The notes below the pieces were generated by a model. That model was not told the DNA's origin. It was given only the letters and a program-made list of their open reading frames with translations, and ran no database searches. Made by a program: the position numbers and the translations under genes. A DNA stretch of 64,000 nt from Neorhizobium sp. JUb45 (GTDB lineage Bacteria > Pseudomonadota > Alphaproteobacteria > Rhizobiales > Rhizobiaceae): NCBI RefSeq assembly GCF_004343585.1, contig NZ_SLYW01000001.1:620001-684000 (forward strand). The letters run 5' to 3'. Of the stretch, positions 28,356-35,993 are shown in pieces (within the stretch, counting starts at the first letter, position 1; each line of letters opens with the position of its first letter).

Positions 28356-28769
28356 ATGGCGAAGAAGCAGAAGCGCAAGGGCGGCGGAAACAGCGGTGCC
28401 GACGATACGGCTCGCGAAGCCTCGAGCCTCACCCAGTCGCAGCAGGATATCCGCAGCTTCCTTTATGTCGGCGGACGTGACTGCCAGGTGGCGCATCTGC
28501 GGGCCATCGCCAGCGCGCATGGCGCCGAACTGATCCACCATGACGGCGGTCTTCGCGAGGCGGTCTCGCGCATCGATACCGTGCTGCCCTCGGTCGACTG
28601 TGTGTTCTGCCCCATCGACTGTATCAGCCATGACGCGTGTCTGCGCGTCAAGACGGGCTGCAAGAAGTTCGGCGTCACCTTCGTGCCGCTGCGCAACGGT
28701 TCGAAATCCAGCCTCGATCGCGCCCTTCAGACGATGAAGGATCGCCGCGAAGAACGCCGGGTTTCCTAA
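28356..28769 (+). CDS. DUF2325 domain protein
   Basis: A 137-residue protein: a lysine-rich start (MAKKQKRKGGG), a low-complexity stretch, and then the DUF2325 core (FLYVGGRDCQVAHLRAIA, HHDGGLREAVSRI, DCVFCPIDCISHDACLRVK). It has five cysteines in the core, three of them in DCVFC and DC spacing, suggesting redox or metal binding. The function of DUF2325 is not established. It begins 216 bases after prfH behind a terminator, so it is probably a separate transcript. Confidence 0.8.
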   Translation: MAKKQKRKGGGNSGADDTAREASSLTQSQQDIRSFLYVGGRDCQVAHLRAIASAHGAELIHHDGGLREAVSRIDTVLPSVDCVFCPIDCISHDACLRVKTGCKKFGVTFVPLRNGSKSSLDRALQTMKDRREERRVS

Positions 28770-28800
28770 AGTCTGCACCTTTCCACCGCCTGAAATGCAC

Positions 28801-28833
28801 AAACAGCCCGGCAGATCGTCGGGCTGTTTTGCG
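28801..28833 (+). terminator. Rho-independent terminator after the DUF2325 gene
   Basis: A 10-bp stem (AAACAGCCCG 28801-28810 with CGGGCTGTTT 28820-28829), a 9-base loop and TTTTGCG following, 31 bases after the stop codon. Confidence 0.85.
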
Positions 28834-28930
28834 TTGGCGTTTTCCCCAGGGCATGGCGCACCCCTAAATGTGACAGTTGCGCATCTTTCTGCGAGGCGAT
28901 ACAGCGTTAAGAATTGTTTAACCAAGCTGT

Positions 28931-29389
28931 TTGCCTCGGACCACTCATTTGAGACCTCAAAAACCCCGTAACTATCTGGCGCAGTTTTATAGCGCCAACG
29001 ACAATGCGCAGACGCGCATGCGCAAGGCCAGTCTGATCGGGCAGGCGATCTATCCCAAGGGCGGCGTCAAATCTTTTGCCAGCGTGCAGATCCGTATCGT
29101 GGCGCTGCATGAGAAGGGCGCGATCATCCAGTCGAAGGCGCTCGAATTCCTGCCGGACCATTTTTACATCTGCCTCGGTGCCGGCGAGATCTTTTTCACC
29201 TGCGCGAAAAAGGATGTCGGCAAGGGCGAGATGGTCGTGGCTTTTTCACAGGCCGAGGATCCGTTTTTCATCGAAGCCCTGGCGCGCGTTGTTCTGCCGC
29301 TGGCATCGCTTGGCAGCATCCGTGATGCCTGCCCGCCTGTGGTGCAGGCACGAATGACCCGAAACCGGCGACCGGTTGTCACGATATAA
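28931..29389 (+). CDS. Hypothetical protein with a PilZ-like C-terminal region
   Basis: About 150 residues with rhizobial codon usage throughout. The central and C-terminal part (VKSFASVQIRIVALHEKGA, LEFLPDHFYICLG, EIFFTCAKK) looks like a small beta-barrel of the PilZ-like kind, but the RxxxR and DxSxxG c-di-GMP motifs are not clear. No ATG precedes it in frame; TTG at 28931 or 28949 are the candidate starts, and ATG 29018 would remove 29 residues. Function unknown. Confidence 0.6.
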   Translation: MPRTTHLRPQKPRNYLAQFYSANDNAQTRMRKASLIGQAIYPKGGVKSFASVQIRIVALHEKGAIIQSKALEFLPDHFYICLGAGEIFFTCAKKDVGKGEMVVAFSQAEDPFFIEALARVVLPLASLGSIRDACPPVVQARMTRNRRPVVTI

Positions 29390-29535
29390 AATGATTATGT
29401 ATCGTTTTCAGACGGTGAGCCCGTCGCTTTTGTGGATGTTTACCGCTCGTTGAGGTTTACGGCGGATGGGCCGCGATTTGGCAAATCCCTCGGGTTAACC
29501 TGTGATTCACCGTAGATTTTCAGAGAGCACTCATC

Positions 29536-29853
29536 ATGAACAGCGATACATCCGCCGGCCAGCCGAACTCTGCGACCTCCCGTGCCGCCATGCCGGCCAC
29601 TGCGCTGGAGCTTTCATCGCCGCGGGTGAGGGACATTCCGATCGAGGTTCACGCCGTTCTCGGCAAGGTCAAGGTGTCCGTTTCGCAACTGATGTCGGCC
29701 AAACCGGGCGAGCCTTTCTGGCTGGACAAACATTTTGGCGAGCCGGTCGAGCTGCAGGTGAACGGCAAGCGCATCGGTTATGGCGAAATCATTGCCGACG
29801 AGCGCGACAACATTATCGGCATCCGCATGATATCGGTCGAATCGGATCTCTGA
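29536..29853 (+). CDS. FliN-like SpoA (surface presentation of antigens) domain protein
   Basis: A 105-residue protein whose C-terminal 70 residues form a FliN/FliM/SpaO-type SpoA domain (DIPIEVHAVLGKVKVSVSQL, LDKHFGEPVELQVNGKRIGYGEI). The 30-residue N-terminal segment is Ser/Thr/Ala-rich. It is the size of flagellar switch protein FliN, but no flagellar or type III secretion gene is nearby. It may be a stand-alone FliN paralogue. Confidence 0.75.
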   Translation: MNSDTSAGQPNSATSRAAMPATALELSSPRVRDIPIEVHAVLGKVKVSVSQLMSAKPGEPFWLDKHFGEPVELQVNGKRIGYGEIIADERDNIIGIRMISVESDL

Positions 29854-29854
29854 A

Positions 29855-30208
29855 TCAGGCTTTGCGCACCGGCAGAAATGCACCGGCTGCGATCACCAGC
29901 CAGCCGAGCATCATCAGAGTGCCGCCGAACGGGGCGGCAAACGGAAACAGCCGGTCGCCGAGGAAATGGCGCGATATCAGATCGCCGGCAAACACGATCG
30001 TGCCGAGGCCGAGTACGAGGGCTGCAAGGGTGGCGGTGCGAAAACGGGCATGGCCGAGATAAAGCCCGAGCAGAACCGGCGCATGCGCGAGGCACATGGT
30101 GGAGGCTGAGCCCAGGAAATGCGTGTCACCGCTATGGCTGGCCGCCGCTGCCAGCGCCACGCCGCAAAGCCCCATCAAGCCGCTGACAAACAGAATCAAC
30201 GGGCGCAA
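29855..30208 (-). CDS. DUF423 family inner-membrane protein
   Basis: A small membrane protein of about 117 residues with four hydrophobic segments (ILFVSGLMGLCGVALAAAA, LAHAPVLLGLYLGH, TLAALVLGLGTIVFAGDL, LMMLGWLVIAAGAFL), the YgdD/DUF423 pattern. No ATG is available. TTG 30208 after AGGGATAGAG is my choice; TTG 30226 would add six residues. It directly follows the truncated haemoglobin gene on the same strand. Function unknown. Confidence 0.75.
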   Translation of the reverse strand: MRPLILFVSGLMGLCGVALAAAASHSGDTHFLGSASTMCLAHAPVLLGLYLGHARFRTATLAALVLGLGTIVFAGDLISRHFLGDRLFPFAAPFGGTLMMLGWLVIAAGAFLPVRKA

Positions 30209-30230
30209 TTTCTCTATCCCTGCCAAGGGC

Positions 30231-30620
30231 CTATTCCTTGTTCTGCATGTGAAAGCCAAGCCGTTCGATCGGTGGCCAGATGATCTCGCGCAGTTTTGGG
30301 TTCTCGATGGTCTCATCGAGTGCGCGGCGGAAGCACAGCAGCCATTCGTCGCGCTCGGCCGGTCCGATTTCGGCGCCGAAATGGCGTGAGCGCAGCCGCG
30401 GATGGCCGTATTTTTCAACATAAACCGGTGGGCCGCCGAGATATCCGGTCAGGTAGTCGTAAAGCTTGGCTTCACTTCCCTCAAGGTTTTCGGGGTGAAT
30501 GGCGCGACAGCGCGCCGCTTCCGGCAATATGTCCATCAGCTCGTAGAAACGGCGGGCAAGGGCGCGCACCGTCGCATCGGCACCGATCGCCTCGTACAGG
30601 GTGATTGTCTCGCCGGTCAT
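30231..30620 (-). CDS. Group II truncated haemoglobin
   Basis: A 129-residue haem protein of the trHbII/GlbO class. It has the B-helix RRFYELMD (Y26), the typical GGPPVYVEKYGHPRLRSRH stretch with the proximal histidine H80, and the group II tryptophan W93 in DEWLLCF. Such proteins bind O2 or NO and often detoxify peroxide or NO. Its small downstream partner encodes a DUF423 membrane protein. Confidence 0.9.
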   Translation of the reverse strand: MTGETITLYEAIGADATVRALARRFYELMDILPEAARCRAIHPENLEGSEAKLYDYLTGYLGGPPVYVEKYGHPRLRSRHFGAEIGPAERDEWLLCFRRALDETIENPKLREIIWPPIERLGFHMQNKE

Positions 30621-31019
30621 GCGTGGTCCATTGCTGCCGTCGCCGACTGGTCATGCCGACCGGGTTTTGCCGGTCTCTGGCATGGGGCACCGCGACGGCG
30701 GGTTTCATTTTGTTTGATGTTTGTTACGCCGCCACGCGCGGGCCGGCAAGCGGCCAACCGTCGCAGGAGGGTGGCTGAGGGATGGTTCAGACCGGACGTC
30801 GTGTCGGGGAGCCGGCCTTGATAGCCGCCGATGGATTCAGATCTTCGCCGGCGGCCCAATCGGACGGCTCCTGCAGAACCGGCGAGGCGGGCCAGCGCGC
30901 CTGGCGCATGACTTGCCGAGGCGCCGTCTCCGATAACGCAGCCGATGATGGACTGGGCGCGATTGCCCTCTCGGGCCGTCTCGAAAAACGCGTATATTCG
31001 TTTCCGCTGCGCGTCGAAA
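30621..31019. other. Intergenic region with no supported gene
   Basis: About 400 bases between the truncated haemoglobin gene and the small minus-strand gene at 31020. Open frames on both strands read as GC-rich shadow sequence, with no ribosome sites that decide a start. It should contain the promoter of the haemoglobin gene. A TTGAT half-site at 30715-30719 is not matched by a second half. Confidence 0.5.
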
Positions 31020-31232
31020 TCATGCCGCACCCATCACGTCTGTGCTGCGGTAACCGCTTGGCGTTTCGGCGATGACGATATCGAGCCTTGCCCGCTCGAT
31101 CTCTGCCCTCTGGACGCGAGCGGCACTTTGCAGAAGTTGCACGAATGCCGCTATCGGCACCTTGTCGGCCTCAAGCAGCTGCACGATCATGGGATCGATG
31201 ATGGCTTCGCTGATGGTCAGGTCTCTACTCAT
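31020..31232 (-). CDS. Small hypothetical protein, 70 residues
   Basis: ATG 31232 follows a near-ideal GAAGGAGGAG site by seven bases, which is the main reason to call it. The 70-residue product (MSRDLTISEAIIDPMIVQLL...) is mostly helical by appearance, hydrophobic at first and then rich in Arg/Glu (RVQRAEIERARLDIV), and has no signal peptide. I do not recognise the family. Confidence 0.65.
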   Translation of the reverse strand: MSRDLTISEAIIDPMIVQLLEADKVPIAAFVQLLQSAARVQRAEIERARLDIVIAETPSGYRSTDVMGAA

Positions 31233-31435
31233 TCGCGCTCCTCCTTCGCAACCGAGCAGTCTGCTGAAATTGCGCTCATTTGATGTCCCGGACAAGCGCT
31301 TTTTTAGCAGGGTCGAAAGTACCAGAATGGACCATGCTGCCGCCTTGATCTGGAGCAAGCGCGTCACCACCATCTGTAAAATCCCCGCGTCACCTCCTAT
31401 ATTCATCGGGACAGATCAAACATTGGAGACATGTC

Positions 31436-31948
31436 ATGACGACAGAACGTGCAGTGCTGGCCGGCGGCTGCTTCTGGGGAATGCAGGATCTCATCCGCAA
31501 GACGCCCGGCGTCATCTCGACCCGCGTCGGTTACAGCGGCGGCGAGGTTCCGAACGCCACCTACCGTAACCATGGCAACCACGCCGAAGCGATCGAGATC
31601 AATTTCGATCCGGCGCGTATCAGCTTCCGTGATCTTCTGGAGTTTTTCTTCCAGATCCACGATCCATCGACACCCGACCGTCAGGGCAATGATCTTGGCC
31701 CGAGCTACCGCTCGGCGATCTTTTACGTCGATGACGCCCAGAAACAGGTGGCGGAAGACACGATTGCCGATGTCGACGCCTCCGGCCTTTGGCCGGGCAA
31801 GGTGGTGACGGAGCTGGCGCCGGTCTCCGACTTCTGGGAGGCCGAGCCGGAACATCAGGATTATCTGGAGCGCATTCCGAACGGCTATACCTGCCATTTC
31901 GTGCGCCCGAACTGGAAACTGCCGCGCCGTCAGGTTCTGACGGCCTGA
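31436..31948 (+). CDS. msrA: Peptide methionine sulfoxide reductase MsrA
   Basis: The 170-residue enzyme reduces methionine-S-sulfoxide in proteins, using thioredoxin. The catalytic GGCFWG motif (C12 nucleophile) is at the N-terminus, followed by the YSGG, HAEAI and [20 protein letters not shown] motifs. A second cysteine in YTCHF (about residue 154) could act in resolution. It is monocistronic, with a terminator after it. Confidence 0.95.
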   Translation: MTTERAVLAGGCFWGMQDLIRKTPGVISTRVGYSGGEVPNATYRNHGNHAEAIEINFDPARISFRDLLEFFFQIHDPSTPDRQGNDLGPSYRSAIFYVDDAQKQVAEDTIADVDASGLWPGKVVTELAPVSDFWEAEPEHQDYLERIPNGYTCHFVRPNWKLPRRQVLTA

Positions 31949-32395
31949 AATTTCAGGTGCCATCGGATGGGACAAAGAGGGCGGGGCTGCCATGTGCGGC
32001 TCCGCCCTTTCTGTTTCCTATGATCTGCAACGGGAAATCGAAGCCAAGAAAAAAGGCCGGGCGAAACTCGCACCGACCTTCCTCACTCCATCTCGACGAC
32101 ACTGCCAGTACATCCGTGGTCAGGCGGAGATGAATTCTTGTATGGGAGCAATATGGGCATGCTTTGTGAAAGTTTCAAGACGCGCGCCCGGGAAAGCTCC
32201 GGAGCCATGCCGGCAACAGTGTCGCTGCGGCAGCTGATTGGCGCGTGGCGCTCGTATTCGGCGCATCCTTGGGCATTTGCTGGAATGCGGCGGGCAGCGT
32301 CAACGCTTGCGGCCGTTCCTTTAAAGTGCCGTGAGAGGCGAACTGTTTCGCCTCCGGCATAATATTCACATGTCTTTGCCTGGCCGAAGCCCGGC
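31949..32395. other. Intergenic region msrA to the DUF1127 gene
   Basis: About 450 bases. It contains the msrA terminator (near 31978-32014) and a weak plus-strand frame from ATG 32153 (after a GGGAG site) to 32362, about 69 residues, Ser/Ala/Arg-rich and unlike any family I know. I see no other structure. Confidence 0.45.
31978..32014 (+). terminator. Terminator after msrA
   Basis: A GC-rich stem (AGGGCGG 31978-31984 with CCGCCCT 32002-32008; the inner bases can also pair) followed by TTCTGTTT, 30 bases after the msrA stop. Confidence 0.7.
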
Positions 32396-32539
32396 TTAGC
32401 GGCCGGAACCGAGAACGGCGGCGCGGATGGTCGAACGGGAAATGCCGAGGTCGTGCAGGGCGCGGTCGTCGAGCTGGTCCAGTTCGCGCATGGCGCGGCG
32501 GTTGGCGGCGTAGTTCTTCAGTTTTTCAGCGATACGCAT
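32396..32539 (-). CDS. DUF1127 small arginine-rich protein
   Basis: A 47-residue protein, MRIAEKLKNYAANRRAMREL and then DQLDDRALHDLGISRSTIR, the classic DUF1127 (YjiS-like) signature of alphaproteobacteria. ATG 32539 follows GGAGAG. Small DUF1127 proteins have been linked experimentally to phosphate and carbon metabolism and RNA turnover in Agrobacterium and relatives. Two more DUF1127-like genes are at 61173 and 62430. Confidence 0.88.
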   Translation of the reverse strand: MRIAEKLKNYAANRRAMRELDQLDDRALHDLGISRSTIRAAVLGSGR

Positions 32540-32652
32540 ATGTTTCTCTCCTTCGTTGATGCACATTATATAATCGTTTGAATGACGATTTTCTATGCAT
32601 TTGCGAGCAATGGAGGCATGCGTTTGCTGCGTGGCTGTGCATTGGCGCTTGT

Positions 32653-32955
32653 TCAGTCGTTGCGGCTGAACGGTATGCGCACCACCCGCCGGCTGACCAG
32701 AAGCAGGCTGCGATCCGGCTGGAGGATATAACGTTCGATGACGCGATAACCGAATTCGTTTTGGAACTCATGCGTCAGGCTGCTGCCGATGGGCGATTTG
32801 GTGAGGCGCGTGCGCGGCTGGCCGCCATAGGTGATGCTGCCGGGAATGGGCTGGATGCCGGGGCCGATCTCGAACGGCTGCATGCCGGGACCGGGGGTGG
32901 CTGTGCAGCCCGTCAATGTGAGCGCGAAGGCGGCGCAGAGGATGGTCTTGTTCAT
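32653..32955 (-). CDS. Small lipoprotein of unknown function
   Basis: A 100-residue protein with a lipoprotein signal peptide and lipobox LTGC (cysteine 17). The mature part has a Pro/Gly-rich stretch, then EFQNEFGYRVIERYILQPDRSLLLVSRRVVRI, reading as beta strands. I do not recognise the family. It lies alone between the DUF1127 gene and tRNA-Arg. Confidence 0.7.
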   Translation of the reverse strand: MNKTILCAAFALTLTGCTATPGPGMQPFEIGPGIQPIPGSITYGGQPRTRLTKSPIGSSLTHEFQNEFGYRVIERYILQPDRSLLLVSRRVVRIPFSRND

Positions 32956-33042
32956 GGGAATGTCGTCCTTGCCGGAAGCGGATAAGCTAAGGCTTATCTG
33001 GTGTTCTACGTGGTGAGGGCAAGGTGGGGATGGTTCTGTAAG

Positions 33043-33119
33043 TGGCGCACCCGACAGGATTCGAACCTGTGACCTTTGGAATCGGAATCCAACACTCTAT
33101 CCAGCTGAGCTACGGGTGC
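33043..33119 (-). tRNA. tRNA-Arg (anticodon CCG)
   Basis: The minus strand folds as a 77-base tRNA. The acceptor stem is GCACCCG with CGGGTGC, followed by discriminator G and an encoded CCA. The D arm is AGCTCAGCTGGATAGAG, the anticodon stem TTGGA/TCCAA encloses loop TTCCGAT (anticodon CCG, reading CGG), and the T arm contains GGTTCGAATCC. There is no sign of an integrated element at its 3' end. Confidence 0.97.
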
Positions 33120-33395
33120 TAACCTTGTCCGGCGATGACTCGCCGGTGTCCGATGATTGGTTCTTAGCCTAGCTTGGTGGGCGCTTCAATGCCAATACCG
33201 TCGCCGATGACGGAAAAATCGTCGTGGTTCGAACTTCGGCCGCAGATACGTGAATTTCCGCGAAAAAAGCGGAGCTTGCCGCCAGTTGCTGGTGCAAAAT
33301 ACCGTTCAATCGCCGCGCCATCTTGCATTTTCATCCGCCAGCCCGGATACCCGGTGGCAGGCGGCGCATGAGCGGCCCGGAGGAGGACAGCAGAC

Positions 33396-33578
33396 ATGAT
33401 CGACCCGAACCATCCTTTTTACGACGAACCCTGGCGCCGGGCGCTGATCGTTGCTGTCTGTTTCGTCTGGGTCGGCATCGAGCTTTATCTGGGCAATCCG
33501 ACCTGGGCCGGCATCGTCGGCTTCGTTGGCGTTTTTGCTGCCTACAAGCTGTTTTTCGATCGCAAGAAGCCCGAATAA
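33396..33578 (+). CDS. Small membrane protein, DUF3329-like
   Basis: A 60-residue protein with an N-terminal NHPFYDEPWRR cap and two hydrophobic helices (about 15-31 and 38-53), ending in a charged tail. The pattern resembles short DUF3329 proteins. ATG 33396 lies after GGAGGACAGCAGAC. Function unknown. Confidence 0.7.
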   Translation: MIDPNHPFYDEPWRRALIVAVCFVWVGIELYLGNPTWAGIVGFVGVFAAYKLFFDRKKPE

Positions 33579-33629
33579 GCCGTTGGTGCCGTGCTGCGGC
33601 AGGCGTTTCGGCAGGGCTGCGTGTCGTGA

Positions 33630-34106
33630 TCAGCCGAAGGCGGCGAGTGCGCGGTCGATCAGCAGGTTGGCGATCTTCATTCTCGTCGTTGCATTGTCGC
33701 GAAATTCGGCTGAAACGCTGTCCGGGTGATTGAGCTTGGCAAATTGCCGGCGTCTGTCGTTCAGAACCGCTTCGCTGTCCTTCGGTGAAATCGCCAGATC
33801 CTCGGCAATCTCGGCTTCCGTCAGCCGCTCCAGATGGGGTGGCATGACCGGTTTTTGGGGCGGTGCTTCTTCCCTGTCGGTCGCAGGTGCTGCTTCGGAG
33901 GGCTGCTCCAGCCAGTCGGCGAGATAGTCCAGATAGGCGTCGGTATCGGTTTCCGCTGCCGCTGGCCGTCCCTCGGGCGTGACAAAACCGGCACCCAGCC
34001 CGCGAATGCGGAAATCCGCATTGTCCGGGCCTGCTTCTTCCGTTTCCTGTTTTTCGTCCTCCAGCCGGTTCAGTACCGACTGGAAAATGGACTGCCCTAA
34101 CAGCAT
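33630..34106 (-). CDS. Hypothetical protein with a degenerate J-domain-like C-terminus
   Basis: A 158-residue protein. The first 100 residues are acidic and low in complexity. The C-terminus (RRRQFAKLNHPDSVSAEFRDNATTRM) contains the HPD tripeptide at about residues 126-128 within a helical setting, as in DnaJ J-domains. It is the gene after the transglutaminase gene on the same strand and may share its operon. A co-chaperone role is inference. Confidence 0.65.
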   Translation of the reverse strand: MLLGQSIFQSVLNRLEDEKQETEEAGPDNADFRIRGLGAGFVTPEGRPAAAETDTDAYLDYLADWLEQPSEAAPATDREEAPPQKPVMPPHLERLTEAEIAEDLAISPKDSEAVLNDRRRQFAKLNHPDSVSAEFRDNATTRMKIANLLIDRALAAFG

Positions 34107-34174
34107 ACGCCCTCCGGTTCCTGAGGAACATTCAACCAGCCGGAGATGGCGCCGGGCTTGCGCCGATGGTCGGG

Positions 34175-35026
34175 TCAGGCCTGCGTCTGGTTCTGCTGGC
34201 CCTGGCCGTCCTGGCTTTGTGACTGGCTCTGGCTTGGCGCCACCGTCAGCGATACCTTCAGGTCTTCTCCCGCCGAGCCGAGGCGCATGCCGGAAATCGG
34301 TGCGGCGGCGACATAATCCAGTCCGCTGGCGATGCGCACGTATCTTTCGTCGGGGCAGACATTGTTGGCGGCATCGAAACCCACCCAGCCAAGGCCGGGC
34401 AGAAACGCTTCACCCCAGGCATGGGTCGCCACCTGTTCGGTCTGGCCTTCCATCAGCAGGTAACCGGACACGTAGCGGGCAGGGATGTCGAGCAGGCGGG
34501 CGGTGGTGATGAAGATGTGGGCGTGGTCCTGGCAGACGCCGGTTTTGGCCTCCAGCGCCTGTTCGGCGGTGGTGTCGGTATCGGTGCTGCCCGGCGTGTA
34601 GGTGACGGTTTCGTGGATCGTCTCCATCAGCGCATGCATTTTGGCAAGCTCGCTGTCGCCGGCAAGGCCACGGGCCAGTTCGCGTGTCAGCTTGCCGGGC
34701 TTGGTGCGCGGCGTTTCGCGCAGGAAAAGCCAGAGCGGGCAAAAACCCTGATGCGCGCCGAACACGCCGGCCTTGTCGGATGTTTCCACTTCGCCGGTAG
34801 CTGTGATGCGGATCGTGTGGGCGTCGCCGTCCGTCGAGACCAGTTCGGTGCGGTTGCCGTATTGATCGGCATAACCGGCCTCGACTGCGGCGCCTTCGAC
34901 GCTGACCTGCCAGGACAGCACTTTCTGGGCCGGTGTATCGACAGGCGTCAGGCGCAGGCGCTGCAGCGAATAGGGCACCGGCGCATCATAGAGATATTCG
35001 GTGGTGTGGGAAATTGTCAGGCGCAT
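34175..35026 (-). CDS. Transglutaminase-like cysteine protease-fold protein
   Basis: The 283-residue protein has the bacterial transglutaminase N-terminal beta domain (MRLTISHTTEYLYDAPV) followed by the catalytic core with C165 (TGVCQDHAH), H202 (THAW) and D218 (GFDAA), an intact triad. The tail is Ser/Gln-rich and probably disordered. It follows an alpha-E protein and a circularly permuted ATP-grasp gene. Together they form a conserved cluster proposed to make and process an unknown peptide bond. Confidence 0.88.
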   Translation of the reverse strand: MRLTISHTTEYLYDAPVPYSLQRLRLTPVDTPAQKVLSWQVSVEGAAVEAGYADQYGNRTELVSTDGDAHTIRITATGEVETSDKAGVFGAHQGFCPLWLFLRETPRTKPGKLTRELARGLAGDSELAKMHALMETIHETVTYTPGSTDTDTTAEQALEAKTGVCQDHAHIFITTARLLDIPARYVSGYLLMEGQTEQVATHAWGEAFLPGLGWVGFDAANNVCPDERYVRIASGLDYVAAAPISGMRLGSAGEDLKVSLTVAPSQSQSQSQDGQGQQNQTQA

Positions 35027-35042
35027 CGCATCTTTCTCCGGA

Positions 35043-35984
35043 TCACTGGTAGAAGCGATAGCCGTTGGAAATCTCGGCGCTCAGCTGGTTGTTGCGGTTG
35101 ACGAAGTCCTCGAGGAATTCGTGGAGGCCCTGGTCCATGATCTGCGCGATTGCACTCTGCTTGAGCGTTTTGCGGATCGCCCCTGCCGTCTCGTGCGCCT
35201 GCAGCCGTTCGCCGTAATCCTCGGCCAGATAACCGAGATTGCTGACGATCTTTTCGTAACAATAGGCGAGCGAACGCGGCATCTGCACCTGCAGGATCAG
35301 GAAATCGGCGATATTGGCCGATTGGTAATCGCCGTCATACACCCAGCCATAGGAACGGTGGGCCGAGACGGAACGCAGGATCGATTCCCACTGCATGTTG
35401 TCGAGCGCCGAGCCGACCTGGCTGACGGAGGGCAAAAGCACGTAATATTTGACGTCGAGGATGCGGCTCGTATTGTCGGCGCGCTCGATGAACGTGCCGA
35501 TGCGCGAAAAATTGTAGAGATCGTTGCGCAGCATCGAGCCATGGAAGGCGCCGCGTATGAGGCCGCAGCGGTGCTTGATGACGTCGATCAGTTCCGGCAG
35601 GTCGGCGGGTTTCAGCTTTTTCGAAAGTCGCGCCTTCAGGTCGATCCATGCTTCGTTGGTGGCTTCCCATGTCTCGCGCGTCAGTGCCGTGCGCACCATG
35701 CGGGCATTGTTGCGGCCCGCCTCGATGCAGGAGATCACGCTCGACAGGTTGGCACTGTCGCGCAGCAGGTAGTCGATGGCATTGGCAGCCGTCAGCGTGT
35801 CGTGAACCTCGGAATAGGCTTCGCGCACGCCGGCACTTTCCAGGACACCGTGCCAGTCCTCGTCGGAATAACCGACGCGGGTGAGCGAGACACGCAGGCC
35901 CGCATCGACAAGACGGGCGATGTTTTCGGCACGCTCGATATAGCGGAACATCCAGTAGAGGCCGTTTGCAGTTCTTCCCAGCAT
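35043..35984 (-). CDS. Alpha-E domain protein (DUF403)
   Basis: A 313-residue all-helical protein of the alpha-E family (starting LGRTANGLYWMFRYIERAENIARLVDAGLR). The family always accompanies circularly permuted ATP-grasp ligases, and its biochemical role is unsettled. It sits 10 bases after the ATP-grasp gene and 17 bases before the transglutaminase gene, clearly one operon. Confidence 0.9.
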   Translation of the reverse strand: MLGRTANGLYWMFRYIERAENIARLVDAGLRVSLTRVGYSDEDWHGVLESAGVREAYSEVHDTLTAANAIDYLLRDSANLSSVISCIEAGRNNARMVRTALTRETWEATNEAWIDLKARLSKKLKPADLPELIDVIKHRCGLIRGAFHGSMLRNDLYNFSRIGTFIERADNTSRILDVKYYVLLPSVSQVGSALDNMQWESILRSVSAHRSYGWVYDGDYQSANIADFLILQVQMPRSLAYCYEKIVSNLGYLAEDYGERLQAHETAGAIRKTLKQSAIAQIMDQGLHEFLEDFVNRNNQLSAEISNGYRFYQ

Positions 35985-35993
35985 GTTACGCCC

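Noticed and set aside
30700..30735. FNR box upstream of the truncated haemoglobin gene
   Set aside because: TTGAT is present at 30715, but the right half-site reads GTTAC instead of ATCAA, so it is only a half-site.
30617..31030. 137-residue minus-strand open frame between the haemoglobin gene and the small gene at 31020
   Set aside because: Composition is typical of noncoding GC-rich sequence (long Arg/Gly/Ala runs), and the start lacks a ribosome site.
32153..32362. Small plus-strand gene after msrA
   Set aside because: It has a plausible GGGAG site, but the product is unlike any known family and codon usage is weak; I mention it only in the intergenic entry.
33043..33119. tRNA-Arg as an integration site for a mobile element
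   Set aside because: No integrase, direct repeat of the tRNA 3' end or composition shift is seen on either side.
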